Origin: Veronia nyctiphanis
GTDB lineage: Bacteria; Pseudomonadota; Gammaproteobacteria; Enterobacterales; Vibrionaceae
Direction: 5' to 3'
DNA length: 64,000 nt
NCBI RefSeq assembly: GCF_004116385.1
Contig: NZ_PEIB01000017.1
Span: 1-64,000 of the forward strand
Part shown: piece by piece, positions 33,110 through 42,396 of the stretch
Numbering within the stretch: position 1 is the first letter of the stretch
Layout: the number at the start of each line of letters is the position of its first letter
Notes under the pieces: model-generated
What the model saw: the letters and a program-made list of their open reading frames with translations, nothing else
Databases searched by the model: none
What the model was told of the DNA's origin: nothing
Translations under genes and position numbers: made by a program

Positions 33110-34363
33110 TTGGATTATTTTAACTACCAGCAAGACGGACAACTTTGGGCTGAGTCAGTATCTCTCGATAACCTTGCAGAACAGCATGGTACGCCATTAT
33201 ACGTATACTCACGTGCAACACTGGAAAGACACTGGCATGCTTTTGATGAAGCTGCTGGTGAACATCCCCATCTTGTTTGTTATGCCGTGAAGGCCAACAG
33301 CAACATTGGCGTACTTAATGTGCTGGCACGTTTGGGCTCAGGTTTTGACATCGTATCACTGGGTGAGTTGGAGCGTGTGCTCGCCGCCGGTGGCGATCCG
33401 GCAAAAGTCGTTTTCTCTGGTGTAGGTAAAACGGCAGCTGAAATGCGCCGTGCACTTGAACTCGACATTAAGTGCTTCAACGTTGAATCTGAAGCTGAGC
33501 TTGACCGCCTGAATCAGGTCGCGGGTGAAGTGGATAAAAAAGCGCCTGTCAGCCTACGTATCAACCCAGATGTTGATGCACAGACACACCCGTATATTTC
33601 TACCGGCCTGAAAGAAAACAAATTTGGTATCGCGTTTGACCGCGCACCAGAAGTGTATCGCTACGCATCGACACTGCCTAACCTCAACGTGAAAGGCATT
33701 GACTGTCATATCGGCTCTCAGCTGACTGACCTTGCACCGTTTATCGAGTCTACTGATCGTCTTCTTGGTCTGATTGATACATTACGAGAAGACGGCGTTG
33801 AGATCAGTCATTTAGACGTAGGTGGTGGTTTGGGTGTGACGTATAACGATGAGAAACCGCCTGCGCCTTCTGAATACGCGAGCGCGCTGCTTAAGCGACT
33901 GACCGCACACAAAGATATTGAGCTGATTTTTGAACCGGGCCGTGCTATCGCTGCAAACGCTGGCGTGCTGCTGACTCGCGTTGAATACCTCAAGCACAAT
34001 GAAGACAAAAACTTTGCGATCATTGATGCAGCGATGAACGACTTACTCCGTCCTTCACTGTATCAGGCATGGCAGGAAATTATCCCTGTGACGCCACGCG
34101 ACGGTGAGGCTAAAACCTATGATTTAGTAGGCCCTGTGTGCGAAACAGGTGACTACCTCGGCAAAAACAGAAGTTTAGCGCTGGAAGCGGGTGATTTGCT
34201 TGCAGTTCGTTCTTCAGGCGCCTACGGTTTTGTTATGTCTTCGAATTACAACAGTCGATGCCGTGCGGCCGAGATACTTGTCGACGGTGAGGCTGCGCAT
34301 GTTGTTCGCCAGCGTGAGACTCTGTCAGAGCTTTGGCAACACGAGCAGGTCATCCCTGATTGA
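33110..34363 (+). CDS. lysA: Diaminopimelate decarboxylase LysA
   Basis: PLP enzyme catalysing the last step of lysine synthesis. 417 aa with TTG start at 33110 after AGGGAAG. Fold-type III features: PLP lysine in [61 protein letters not shown] and the C-terminal [14 protein letters not shown]. The lptM-lysA-dapF order is canonical for Vibrionaceae. Confidence 0.96.
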   Translation: MDYFNYQQDGQLWAESVSLDNLAEQHGTPLYVYSRATLERHWHAFDEAAGEHPHLVCYAVKANSNIGVLNVLARLGSGFDIVSLGELERVLAAGGDPAKVVFSGVGKTAAEMRRALELDIKCFNVESEAELDRLNQVAGEVDKKAPVSLRINPDVDAQTHPYISTGLKENKFGIAFDRAPEVYRYASTLPNLNVKGIDCHIGSQLTDLAPFIESTDRLLGLIDTLREDGVEISHLDVGGGLGVTYNDEKPPAPSEYASALLKRLTAHKDIELIFEPGRAIAANAGVLLTRVEYLKHNEDKNFAIIDAAMNDLLRPSLYQAWQEIIPVTPRDGEAKTYDLVGPVCETGDYLGKNRSLALEAGDLLAVRSSGAYGFVMSSNYNSRCRAAEILVDGEAAHVVRQRETLSELWQHEQVIPD

Positions 34364-34371
34364 GGCAATTG

Positions 34372-35202
34372 ATGCAGATACAGTTTTCAAAAATGCATGG
34401 TTTGGGGAACGATTTCGTTGTCGTCGATTGCGTGACGCAAAATGCTTTCTTTTCCCCTGAATTGATCCGCCGTCTGGCGGATCGTAATACTGGAATTGGT
34501 TTTGACCAGCTATTGATTGTTGAGCCGCCTTACGACCCTGAGAGTGACTTCCATTACCGGATTTTTAACTCTGACAGCAGTGAAGTGTCTAACTGCGGTA
34601 ATGGTGCTCGTTGTTTTGCTCGTTTTGTGCGGATGAAAGGGCTGACCAACAAGAACCAGATTAACGTCAGCACTAGCTCCGGCAGAATGATCCTCAATAT
34701 CGACCGTGACAACATGGTCCGTGTCGACATGGGCGAGCCTGAGTTTGTGCCGTCAAAAATTCCGTTTAAAGCCAATGCGGAAGAGAAAACCTACATTTTG
34801 CGTGTGGCTGACCAAACCTTGTTTGTCGGTGCTGTAAGCATGGGTAACCCGCACTGCGTCACTGTGGTGGATGACGTAGATAAAGCGGATTTAGAATTGT
34901 TGGGGCCTTTGGTCGAATCACACGAACGTTTTCCTGAGCGTGTTAATGCTGGCTTTATGCAGGTGGTGTCGCGAAATGCGATTCGCCTTCGCGTTTATGA
35001 GCGCGGTGTAGGTGAAACCCAAGCGTGTGGTACAGGTGCTTGCGGTGCAGTCGCGGTAGGTATTGTTCAAGGATTGCTTGACGATAAAGTCGAAGTTTCG
35101 TTGCCCGGTGGCAAGCTCTTCATTGAGTGGCGCGGGCCTGGTCACCCTCTGTTTATGACAGGGCCAGCTTCACATGTTTACGATGGACAAATAACGGTAT
35201 GA
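34372..35202 (+). CDS. dapF: Diaminopimelate epimerase DapF
   Basis: PLP-independent epimerase interconverting LL- and meso-DAP for lysine and peptidoglycan. The 276-residue enzyme keeps both catalytic cysteines, in [13 protein letters not shown] and [16 protein letters not shown] at 34372 ([15 protein letters not shown]) chosen by homology; its stop overlaps the next gene (ATGA). Confidence 0.97.
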   Translation: MQIQFSKMHGLGNDFVVVDCVTQNAFFSPELIRRLADRNTGIGFDQLLIVEPPYDPESDFHYRIFNSDSSEVSNCGNGARCFARFVRMKGLTNKNQINVSTSSGRMILNIDRDNMVRVDMGEPEFVPSKIPFKANAEEKTYILRVADQTLFVGAVSMGNPHCVTVVDDVDKADLELLGPLVESHERFPERVNAGFMQVVSRNAIRLRVYERGVGETQACGTGACGAVAVGIVQGLLDDKVEVSLPGGKLFIEWRGPGHPLFMTGPASHVYDGQITV

Positions 35203-35870
35203 CAGATATCTCCCGGATTGACACGCCGGAGACCGTAACGAAAGAAGATGTAATTCGCTACCTTGAGGACAACCCAGAGTTCTTCAGACGCTTTCCTGAG
35301 CTTTTGTTGCAGCTGAAAGTGAACCATGAAGAACGCGGAGCGGTGTCTTTGGTGGAGGCCCAGATGTCTCGCCTGAGAAGTCGCGTGAACGATCTTGAGG
35401 AAGAAATCACCCAGTTGATGGGGATAGCTGCCGGTAATGAGCAACTTTTTCGCGCTTTTTCACTGGCACATCAACGTTTGTTCGCTGTTGAGTCTTCGTC
35501 TGAGATCAGGCACGCGCTCGATGAGCTGGCAGAGAGCCTTAAGCTGACCGTGAGTTTGAGGTTGTATAGCGACAGTGATGCTGCTGATTTGGATAAATCG
35601 CGTGTTGATACAATTCGTGCTGCCCGTTTTTCAGGTCAGAGGCATTACCTTGGCAGATTGCGTCGCAGTGAAGGTGACGTTTTTGTCAAAGACGCGCCTG
35701 AGCTTGGTTCATATGCGATTGTGCCCGTCAGTCAAGCGAAAGACTTCGGTTTTCTGACTTTTGCCAGCCACGACGGTGGTCATTTCCAGCCAAGTATGGA
35801 CACCCTGTTTGTTGAACAACTCGCCGAACATCTTGCTGTCATTCTCTCACGCTGGCAGGGTGAGGCATGA
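35199..35870 (+). CDS. yigA: DUF484 family protein YigA
   Basis: 223 aa. N-terminal helical segment [19 protein letters not shown], a coiled coil ([18 protein letters not shown]) and a GAF-like C-terminal domain ([20 protein letters not shown]). Always found between dapF and xerC in this group; function unknown. Start overlaps dapF, stop overlaps xerC. Confidence 0.93.
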   Translation: MTDISRIDTPETVTKEDVIRYLEDNPEFFRRFPELLLQLKVNHEERGAVSLVEAQMSRLRSRVNDLEEEITQLMGIAAGNEQLFRAFSLAHQRLFAVESSSEIRHALDELAESLKLTVSLRLYSDSDAADLDKSRVDTIRAARFSGQRHYLGRLRRSEGDVFVKDAPELGSYAIVPVSQAKDFGFLTFASHDGGHFQPSMDTLFVEQLAEHLAVILSRWQGEA

Positions 35871-36787
35871 GCCATCCCGCTTCATTAACTGAGCCTCTTG
35901 AACTGTTTTTTGATTATATGATCAGGGAGCGGGGGCTCAGCAGTTTTACTGAGAAGAATTACCGACAGCAACTGGATGTGATTGTGGACTTCATGGTTAG
36001 CCATGAGGTGACCCGTTGGGATCAACTCGATGCCAGTTGGGTCCGTCAAATCACCAGTCAGGCAAAGCGTGATGGTCTGAAACCGGGCAGTATTAGTCTA
36101 CGTTTGTCGGCATTGCGCAGCTTTCTCGATTTTCTGGTACTGAGGGGCACCCTCAATGCCAATCCTGCCAAAGGTGTCTCTGCGCCCAAACAAGGCCGTA
36201 CACTGCCAAAAAACCTTGATGTCGACGAAATCAACCAACTGATGTCGGTTGATGAGGACGACCCATTGGCGATTCGCGACAGGGCGATGATGGAGTTGAT
36301 GTACGGTGCAGGGTTGCGTCTGTCTGAACTTATCAATCTTGATGTGAAAGACGTCGCCATGCGCAAAGGCGATTTGCGCGTTATCGGTAAGGGTGATAAA
36401 GAACGGGTCGTGCCTTTTGCCGGACAGGCAAAAGAGTGGCTGTTCAACTGGATGAGAATACGCAGTCAGCTTCTGAAAGGGCCGGAAAATGCCCTCTTTT
36501 TATCAAAACTTGGCAACCGTATTTCCGCCCGTGCGGTACAGAAACGTATGGCTGAATGGGGCCAGAAGCAGGCCGTCAACAGCCACATTAATCCCCACAA
36601 ACTTCGCCACAGCTTTGCAACTCATATGCTGGAGTCGTCCGGCGATCTGCGCGCGGTACAAGAGTTATTGGGACACGCTGACCTTTCTACGACCCAAGTG
36701 TATACCCACCTTGATTTCCAGCATCTGGCCAAAGTCTATGATGCGGCGCACCCTCGCGCCAGACGGAGAAAATCGGAGCGAAAATGA
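35867..36787 (+). CDS. xerC: Tyrosine recombinase XerC
   Basis: Resolves chromosome dimers at dif with XerD. 306 aa; N-terminal SAM-like core-binding domain, then catalytic residues R ([12 protein letters not shown]), K ([12 protein letters not shown]), HxxR ([12 protein letters not shown]), H ([11 protein letters not shown]) and nucleophile Tyr (VYTHLDF). Coupled to yigA and yigB by ATGA-type overlaps. Confidence 0.97.
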   Translation: MSHPASLTEPLELFFDYMIRERGLSSFTEKNYRQQLDVIVDFMVSHEVTRWDQLDASWVRQITSQAKRDGLKPGSISLRLSALRSFLDFLVLRGTLNANPAKGVSAPKQGRTLPKNLDVDEINQLMSVDEDDPLAIRDRAMMELMYGAGLRLSELINLDVKDVAMRKGDLRVIGKGDKERVVPFAGQAKEWLFNWMRIRSQLLKGPENALFLSKLGNRISARAVQKRMAEWGQKQAVNSHINPHKLRHSFATHMLESSGDLRAVQELLGHADLSTTQVYTHLDFQHLAKVYDAAHPRARRRKSERK

Positions 36788-37509
36788 AATTCTATCGCCG
36801 CCTGCAACCTATCGAGGCCCTGACGTTTGATTTGGACGATACCCTTTACGACAACCGGGTGGTGATACTCCGTGCAGAGCGCGCGTTAAAAACCTGGCTT
36901 CTCGACCATTGTCCGGCAATGGAAGCGTTTGACGATAAGGCATGGCTGAAGATGCGTCAGGATGTTTTGACGGCAAAGCCCGCGCTGTTTGGTTTTATCA
37001 CCGATATTCGGCTGGCGGTTATCCGACTGGCTGCGACGCGCTGCGGTTTGTCAGAGCAAAGTGCAGCAATGCTTGCTGAGGATGCGGTGCAGTTTTTCCT
37101 CAAACATCGCAGCGATATTGATGTTCCTCAAGCGTCAGTCAAATTGCTCAAAGATCTCGGGCAGCACTATCCTTTGGTCGCGATGACAAACGGCAATGTT
37201 GATACTGACATGATTGGTATGACGTCCCTGTTCAATGCCGTGTTTCGTGCCGGAGAAGATGGCAAACCTAAACCTGCAGCTGATTTATTTTCTCGTGCTC
37301 AGATTGAGCTCGGTGTTTGCCCCTCAACCATCTTCCACGTTGGCGATCATCTAAAAGCAGATGTGCGTGGTGCGAGGAAAGCGGGCTTTCAGACATGCTG
37401 GTTGAATGAATCTGGCAAGAGTTTCCGTCATCAACGTCATGCGACCTTGTTACCAGATGTTGAAATCACCAACTTGGAAAGTATCAGAGCCCTGTTGCCA
37501 AGGCTCTGA
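36784..37509 (+). CDS. yigB: HAD-family phosphatase YigB
   Basis: 241 aa. HAD motif [10 protein letters not shown], motif [10 protein letters not shown], motif III lysine in [13 protein letters not shown], motif [17 protein letters not shown]. In E. coli YigB dephosphorylates the riboflavin intermediate 5-amino-6-ribitylamino-uracil phosphate, among others. Last plus-strand gene of this operon; in E. coli uvrD follows, but here a minus-strand bufferin operon intervenes. Confidence 0.93.
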   Translation: MKFYRRLQPIEALTFDLDDTLYDNRVVILRAERALKTWLLDHCPAMEAFDDKAWLKMRQDVLTAKPALFGFITDIRLAVIRLAATRCGLSEQSAAMLAEDAVQFFLKHRSDIDVPQASVKLLKDLGQHYPLVAMTNGNVDTDMIGMTSLFNAVFRAGEDGKPKPAADLFSRAQIELGVCPSTIFHVGDHLKADVRGARKAGFQTCWLNESGKSFRHQRHATLLPDVEITNLESIRALLPRL

Positions 37510-37538
37510 CGGCTGAGAAGTGTTATTTCAGCGAACGG

Positions 37539-37976
37539 CTATTGCTGCTTTTTGAAAATGTTATCCATGGCCAGTAACCCGGGACCCAGGATGATGTTTG
37601 CCAGCAACATCACTCCCCACATCTGGTGGTCGAAGAAACCGCCTGCCCAAAGCGTCGGGTAAGACACCACTGCAACAATGTTAAAGGCAAACAATGCGAT
37701 CGCAGCAGGTCTTGCCAGTATGCCGAGAGCCAATAAAACAGGAAGTACTAATTCCGCCCCCGTCCCGAGATATGCTGCTATTTCCCACGGCAACAAAGGC
37801 ACTACGTATTCATTTTCAAACAAATAGAGTGTGCTGTCCCAACTGGACACTTTGATCATTCCCGAACGGAAAAATACCCACGCTATCCAGAGTCTGCTCA
37901 ACAGCAGTAAAACAGGTACTAACGGTGTAAGAAGGTTTTCAATTAATGAATCGGCTCGCCGAATGAGTTCACTCAT
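37539..37976 (-). CDS. bufD: DoxX-family membrane protein (BufD-like)
   Basis: 145 aa, four hydrophobic helices with the DoxX pattern (RLWIAWVFFRSGMIKV; YLGTGAELVLPVLLALGILARPAAIALFAFN). AAGGAG precedes the start, 28 nt after bufC. Its position as last gene of bufABC matches published bufferin-type operons in which a DoxX protein is the fourth member. Precise role unknown. Symbol assigned by context. Confidence 0.8.
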   Translation of the reverse strand: MSELIRRADSLIENLLTPLVPVLLLLSRLWIAWVFFRSGMIKVSSWDSTLYLFENEYVVPLLPWEIAAYLGTGAELVLPVLLALGILARPAAIALFAFNIVAVVSYPTLWAGGFFDHQMWGVMLLANIILGPGLLAMDNIFKKQQ

Positions 37977-38004
37977 GATTTGTTATCTCCTTGTGTAAGG
38001 CGGG

Positions 38005-38745
38005 CTAATTGAGGGAGAAGTGACTGAACACCCCTGCTTCCACTAATGGCACTAGCTGTGGCACCAGTTCAGGGGGAAGGTCTCCCAATGAGAACTGCTG
38101 GCTTAATTCGATGAAGCGAGTCGCGTCATCGCTGAGCGGTTTCAGCTCGATACCAGCGTGTGTTTTTTTCAGTAATGTATGTTCTGACTGAGTCAGGTTG
38201 AGGCTGTCAAAGGCATTAGAATCCTGATTTTTGACGGCTTCCCAAAGGCTTCGGATACAGTATTGGCTCTTGTGCCAGTCAATATTATCTGCAAGCGACA
38301 GTCTGACGGAGGCTACTTCTTCAGGTGAAAGCTGGCCGATGGCGTCAAACGGAAAAGCATCAGAAGGCACCGACCGTTGGCTAACATCGAGGAACTGCCA
38401 CTCGAACGTCGCAACATCTGCGAGATAAGGTATGGGTTCGCTGATGTTACTCAATGATTCGATAGTGGTATCAAACCCTTCACCGTAGGTCTCAACCCGA
38501 GCGTTTTCCATCGGTGTGGTTAACACATGATGACGAGCAACAGCCTGAAAACATTCTTCACCAACCAGTGCGTTGACTGTTGGGTAAATGAGCCCGAGGC
38601 TTTCTGTCAGTGAGACCACAAACTGGTTACGATAAATTTGAAGCAGTTCTTCGGCGTCTCTGCGTCCTTTTATTGCAGGCAAGTCGTGGTCTTGATAGTG
38701 TAGCGCCTGACTGAATGCCCGCTGCAATATCGCCAGTGAGCTCAT
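38005..38745 (-). CDS. bufC: DUF2063 protein, partner of the MNIO enzyme (BufC/HvfC-like)
   Basis: 246 aa from ATG 38745 (MSSLAILQRAFSQAL). The N-terminal DUF2063 domain is recognisable from IYRNQFVVSLTESLGLIYPTV and ARHHVLTTP; the C-terminal half resembles the HvfC/BufC winged part. These proteins are obligatory partners that present the precursor peptide to the DUF692 enzyme. Start overlaps the bufB stop, so the two are made together. The longer upstream frame to 38853 runs inside bufB and is not used. Confidence 0.86.
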   Translation of the reverse strand: MSSLAILQRAFSQALHYQDHDLPAIKGRRDAEELLQIYRNQFVVSLTESLGLIYPTVNALVGEECFQAVARHHVLTTPMENARVETYGEGFDTTIESLSNISEPIPYLADVATFEWQFLDVSQRSVPSDAFPFDAIGQLSPEEVASVRLSLADNIDWHKSQYCIRSLWEAVKNQDSNAFDSLNLTQSEHTLLKKTHAGIELKPLSDDATRFIELSQQFSLGDLPPELVPQLVPLVEAGVFSHFSLN

Positions 38746-39605
38746 AATGCGGTCTCTTGGGGGAACGTTGCGGCAAGGGCATGATGGGCATGCATGGCAG
38801 CTTTTTCTGCTTCCGCCAGCAACACCGGCGGCTCGGGTAAGTTGCTGTCCCATTCAATCAGCGTATGACGCATGCCGTGTTGCTGTATCCACCGTTGGTA
38901 AAGTTGCCAGACAGGCTCAGACACGGGTTTGCTATGGGTATCAATCCACACCTCGCCATCGTCAGATTCAGAGACTGTAAAGCCAGCAAGGTGTATTTCT
39001 TTCACTGTGTCCGGATTGATGGCATCCAGATAATCTTGACTGTCAAAGCCGTGGTTAAAGGCACTGACATGAATATTGTTCAGATCGAGTAACAGGCCGC
39101 ACCCTGTGCGTTTCTGTACTTCAATTAGAAACTCCCATTCCGGCATGGTCGAGTGGTCAAACGACAAATAACTGGACGGGTTTTCTATTAATATTTCCCG
39201 GCCGAGAGAGTCTTGTGTTTGCGCGACATTACGGCAGAAGTTTTCCAGTGCTTCTTCGGTGTAGGGCAGTGGCAGCAAATCATTGAAATATTGTCCGTCA
39301 ACACTGCTCCAGCTTAAGTGCTCAGAGACCATAATGGGCTCGACCGCATCGACCAATGATTTGAGTTGTTGCAGGTGTTTCTTATTCAGTGGGTCGACAG
39401 ACCCAAGAGACAACCCCACACCATGGCAGCTGATGGGATAATCTTGTCTGATTTTTTCCAGTGCGTTACGAGAGACCGAGTCGGGGCGAAAATAGTTTTC
39501 ACTGTGTATTTCAAGCCAGCCCATCTCAGTGGGCGTCTGGCTGAAAAAATCATGGTGAGGACGTCGAAGGCCGACGCCTACCATGGATGCGATGTCTTTT
39601 GTCAT
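38742..39605 (-). CDS. bufB: DUF692 multinuclear iron oxidase (MNIO), BufB-like
   Basis: 287-aa TIM-barrel enzyme of the MbnB/TglH/BufB family. The metal-ligand segments are all in place: IHSENYF, VSEHLSWS, IENPSSYL, LLDLNNIHVSAFNHG, EIHLAGF, DTHSKPVS and LIEWDSNLP. Family members oxidise cysteines of a partner peptide to oxazolone/thioamide or thiooxazole-type copper ligands. AGGAG precedes the ATG at 39605. Located between the precursor gene bufA and the partner gene bufC. Confidence 0.92.
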   Translation of the reverse strand: MTKDIASMVGVGLRRPHHDFFSQTPTEMGWLEIHSENYFRPDSVSRNALEKIRQDYPISCHGVGLSLGSVDPLNKKHLQQLKSLVDAVEPIMVSEHLSWSSVDGQYFNDLLPLPYTEEALENFCRNVAQTQDSLGREILIENPSSYLSFDHSTMPEWEFLIEVQKRTGCGLLLDLNNIHVSAFNHGFDSQDYLDAINPDTVKEIHLAGFTVSESDDGEVWIDTHSKPVSEPVWQLYQRWIQQHGMRHTLIEWDSNLPEPPVLLAEAEKAAMHAHHALAATFPQETAL

Positions 39606-39636
39606 TGTGTTGGCTCCTGACCCGGTTCAGGCTGTC

Positions 39637-39897
39637 TTAAGAAGACTTCAGAGAGCCGCCAACTAAACGCTCACACAGACCCGCAGGAACGGCAATGAAC
39701 GCATCCTTTTGACCGTCTTTTGTTGATGTGCCCGCGCAAGAGCTGCTGTTGGTTGCGCAGTCATTTTTACCGGCTTTAGCAACGCCGTAGCACTTTTCTT
39801 TTTGTGCCGCAGCAGCTGTTGTTGTGGTCAATGTGGTGGCACCGATAGCAAGTAAACCGGTAACTGCAGCAGTAAGGGCAAGATTAGACTTTTTCAT
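39637..39897 (-). CDS. bufA: Bufferin-type RiPP precursor BufA (DUF2282)
   Basis: 86 aa. A signal peptide (KKSNLALTAAVTGLLAIGA...TAAAA) is followed by a core with four cysteines: KEKCYGVAKAGKNDC, SSSCAGTS, PAGLCERLVGG. This is the DUF2282 layout seen in copper-binding bufferins, where cysteines are modified by BufB/BufC before export. ATG 39897 has GAGGAA upstream. First gene of the operon. Copper as the metal is inferred from characterised relatives. Confidence 0.9.
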   Translation of the reverse strand: MKKSNLALTAAVTGLLAIGATTLTTTTAAAAQKEKCYGVAKAGKNDCATNSSSCAGTSTKDGQKDAFIAVPAGLCERLVGGSLKSS

Positions 39898-39926
39898 TTT
39901 TATTCCTCGTAAACATCTTTTGTTGT

Positions 39927-39939
39927 GGACGGTTTGTCC
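39927..39939. promoter_or_regulatory. Possible operator: short inverted repeat in the bufA leader
   Basis: GGAC-N5-GTCC lies 30 nt upstream of the bufA start in an otherwise A+T-rich 242-nt gap (39898-40140) shared with uvrD. No known regulator motif is recognised. Confidence 0.25.
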
Positions 39940-40096
39940 GTTCGTTGCGTTTGCACTGGAATAGAAAGGTGAACGAAACAAATAATTTCGTGCCTATGAA
40001 ATAAAAATAGTAAAAAGTGAGAACGCGCTGAATAAATCTATAAAAGATAAAGAAAAAAATTCTCTTGATATTGAGGGGAGAAATTCTTCTATCTGC

Positions 40097-40105
40097 TGGT
40101 ATAAT
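40097..40105 (+). promoter_or_regulatory. Extended -10 promoter of uvrD
   Basis: TGGTATAAT is a perfect TGnTATAAT extended -10; no good -35 is needed or seen. Predicted start near 40112, just ahead of the LexA-like box. Confidence 0.55.
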
Positions 40106-40114
40106 CTTCAACCA

Positions 40115-40130
40115 GTGTATAAATAACCAG
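40115..40130. promoter_or_regulatory. LexA-like (SOS) box upstream of uvrD
   Basis: GTGT-ATAAATAA-CCAG, two mismatches from CTGT-N8-ACAG with an A+T-rich centre. The E. coli uvrD box also ends in CCAG. It overlaps the predicted start site and lies 11 nt before the gene. Confidence 0.5.
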
Positions 40131-40140
40131 TGAATTGAAG

Positions 40141-42317
40141 ATGGATGTCTCCTACCTGATCGATGGTCTTAACGATAAACAACGAGAAGCGGTTGCCGCA
40201 CCTTTGGGCAATCATCTGGTGCTGGCGGGTGCCGGCAGTGGTAAGACCCGGGTATTGGTGCATCGGATCGCCTGGTTGATGCGTGTTGAACAGGCATCGC
40301 CTTTTTCTGTGTTGGCGGTAACCTTCACCAATAAGGCCGCTGCTGAGATGCGCAGCCGTATCGAGCAATTAATGCAGGGAACGGCATCGGGCCTTTGGGT
40401 CGGTACCTTCCATGGACTTTGTCACCGCATTCTTCGTGCGCATCATCTGGATGCAAATCTCCCGCAGGACTTCCAAATTCTTGATTCAGACGATCAGCAG
40501 CGTTTGCTCCGTCGTCTGATCAAAGCGCAAAACCTTGATGAGAAGCACTGGCCCGCACGTCAGGCGACCTGGTATATCAATGGCAAAAAAGATGAAGGTT
40601 TACGACCTGCGCACATTGATGCTGGGCACGACCCGGTGGAGAAAACCTGGCTGCGTGTTTATCAGGCCTATCAGGAAGCTTGCGACCGCGCAGGGTTGGT
40701 CGATTTTGCCGAGTTGCTGCTTCGCTGCCATGAACTGCTTCGCGATAAAGCGCATATCCGTGAGCATTATCAGGCCCGTTTCCAGCATATTCTGGTCGAT
40801 GAATTTCAGGATACCAACAACATCCAGTACGCCTGGCTCAGAATGATGGCGGGCACACAGGCCAACGTGATGATTGTGGGTGATGACGACCAGTCTATCT
40901 ATGGCTGGCGCGGCGCAAAAATCGAGAACATTCAGCGTTTTTTAAATGATTCTCCGGGTTCACAGACCATTCGCCTCGAGCAGAACTATCGTTCCACAGG
41001 CAATATTCTCTCTGCGGCTAACCAGCTGATTGCCAACAACGCTGAACGTATGGGTAAAAACCTGTGGACCGACGGGCAGGAAGGTGAGCTTATTTCCGTC
41101 TACAGCGCCTTCAATGAGCTGGATGAAGCCCGTTTCGTGGTCAACAAAATCAAAGCATGGCAGGACGACGGCGGTGCGCTGAATGATACGGCGATGCTTT
41201 ACCGAAATAACGCCCAGTCCCGTGTTTTGGAAGAAGCCTGATTCAGGCGGGCATGCCTTACCGGATTTATGGCGGCATGCGATTCTTCGAACGTCAGGAA
41301 ATCAAAGATTCGCTGGCTTACCTGCGCCTGATGGCTAATCGCCTCGACGATGCGGCGTTTGAAAGGGTGGTGAATACGCCGACGCGCGGTCTTGGTGACA
41401 GAACACTGGATACTATTCGTATGGCTGCCAGAGACCGAGGTGCCACGCTGTGGGAAACCAGTGTTCAGCTTCTTGAAGAGCAGGCGCTCGCGGGCCGCGC
41501 GGCCAATTCGCTGCGCCGCTTTGTCGAGTTGGTCAATGCACTGGAAGATGATACCCGAGAGATGGCGCTGTTCCAGCAAACTGACCATGTGATCCAGCAC
41601 TCCGGTCTCAAAGCCATGTATGAAGCGGAAAAGGGCGAAAAAGCCCAAGCACGAATCGATAACCTTGAGGAACTGGTGACGGCAACCCGTCAGTTTGAAG
41701 TACCTGAAGAGGTGGAAGAAGAGATGAGCCCGTTGTCTGCCTTCCTTGCCCATGCAGCGCTGGAAGCGGGCGAAGGTCAGGCGGATGAATTTGATGATGC
41801 CGTACAGCTGATGACACTGCACAGTGCCAAAGGTCTGGAATTCCCACTGGTGTTTATGGTCGGCGTGGAAGAGGGCATGTTCCCAAGTCAGATGTCGTCT
41901 GAAGAAGCGGGGCGTTTGGAAGAAGAGCGGCGGCTTTGCTACGTCGGTATGACCCGTGCAATGGAAAAGCTCTACATTACCTTTGCGGAAATGCGCAGGG
42001 TTTATGGCAAAGACATGTTCCACAAGTCATCACGCTTCATTAAAGAGCTGCCGGAGGAGTGCCTTGAGGAAGTCAGGATGCGTGCAAAAGTGACACGCCC
42101 TGCTGCTGCGAGCGGGCGTTTTTCCAGTACCCAAACCAAGGAAAACTTCAACCAGACTGGTTTTAGTCTGGGCCAGCGCGTTACGCACCCTAAATTTGGT
42201 GAAGGCACCATCATCAACTTTGAGGGCAGTGGTAATCAAAGCCGTGTACAGGTGGCGTTTAACGGCGAAGGCATCAAGTGGTTGGTAACTCAGTACGCGA
42301 AGTTGGATGCGCTTTAA
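40141..42317 (+). CDS. uvrD: DNA helicase II UvrD (frameshifted in this sequence)
   Basis: SF1 3'-5' helicase for nucleotide excision and mismatch repair. Walker A AGAGSGKT near residue 30, Walker B/motif II VDEFQDTN, motif III GDDDQSIYGWRGA, motif IV QNYRS, motif V TLHSAKGLEF, and a C-terminal Tudor-like tail (GQRVTHPKFGEGTI). The frame breaks at about 41237-41239 after SRVLEEA and resumes LIQAGMPYRIYGG; one restored base gives 725 aa (E. coli 720). Confidence 0.95.
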
Positions 42318-42340
42318 TAGGCCTTATTTAGATAAATAAT

Positions 42341-42380
42341 GAAATAAAGAAAGCGGCATAACAGCCGCTTTCTTTATTTC
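42341..42380. terminator. Bidirectional terminator between uvrD and ggt
   Basis: Long stem AATAAAGAAAGCGGC/GCCGCTTTCTTTATT with a six-base loop; both strands end in U-rich tracts, serving the two convergent genes. Confidence 0.9.
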
Positions 42381-42396
42381 TGAGAGTCTTCAGTAT

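Noticed and set aside
41199-42023. 274-codon open frame on the minus strand
   Set aside because: It lies entirely antisense to uvrD, whose helicase motifs are unmistakable; no family resemblance in the antisense product.
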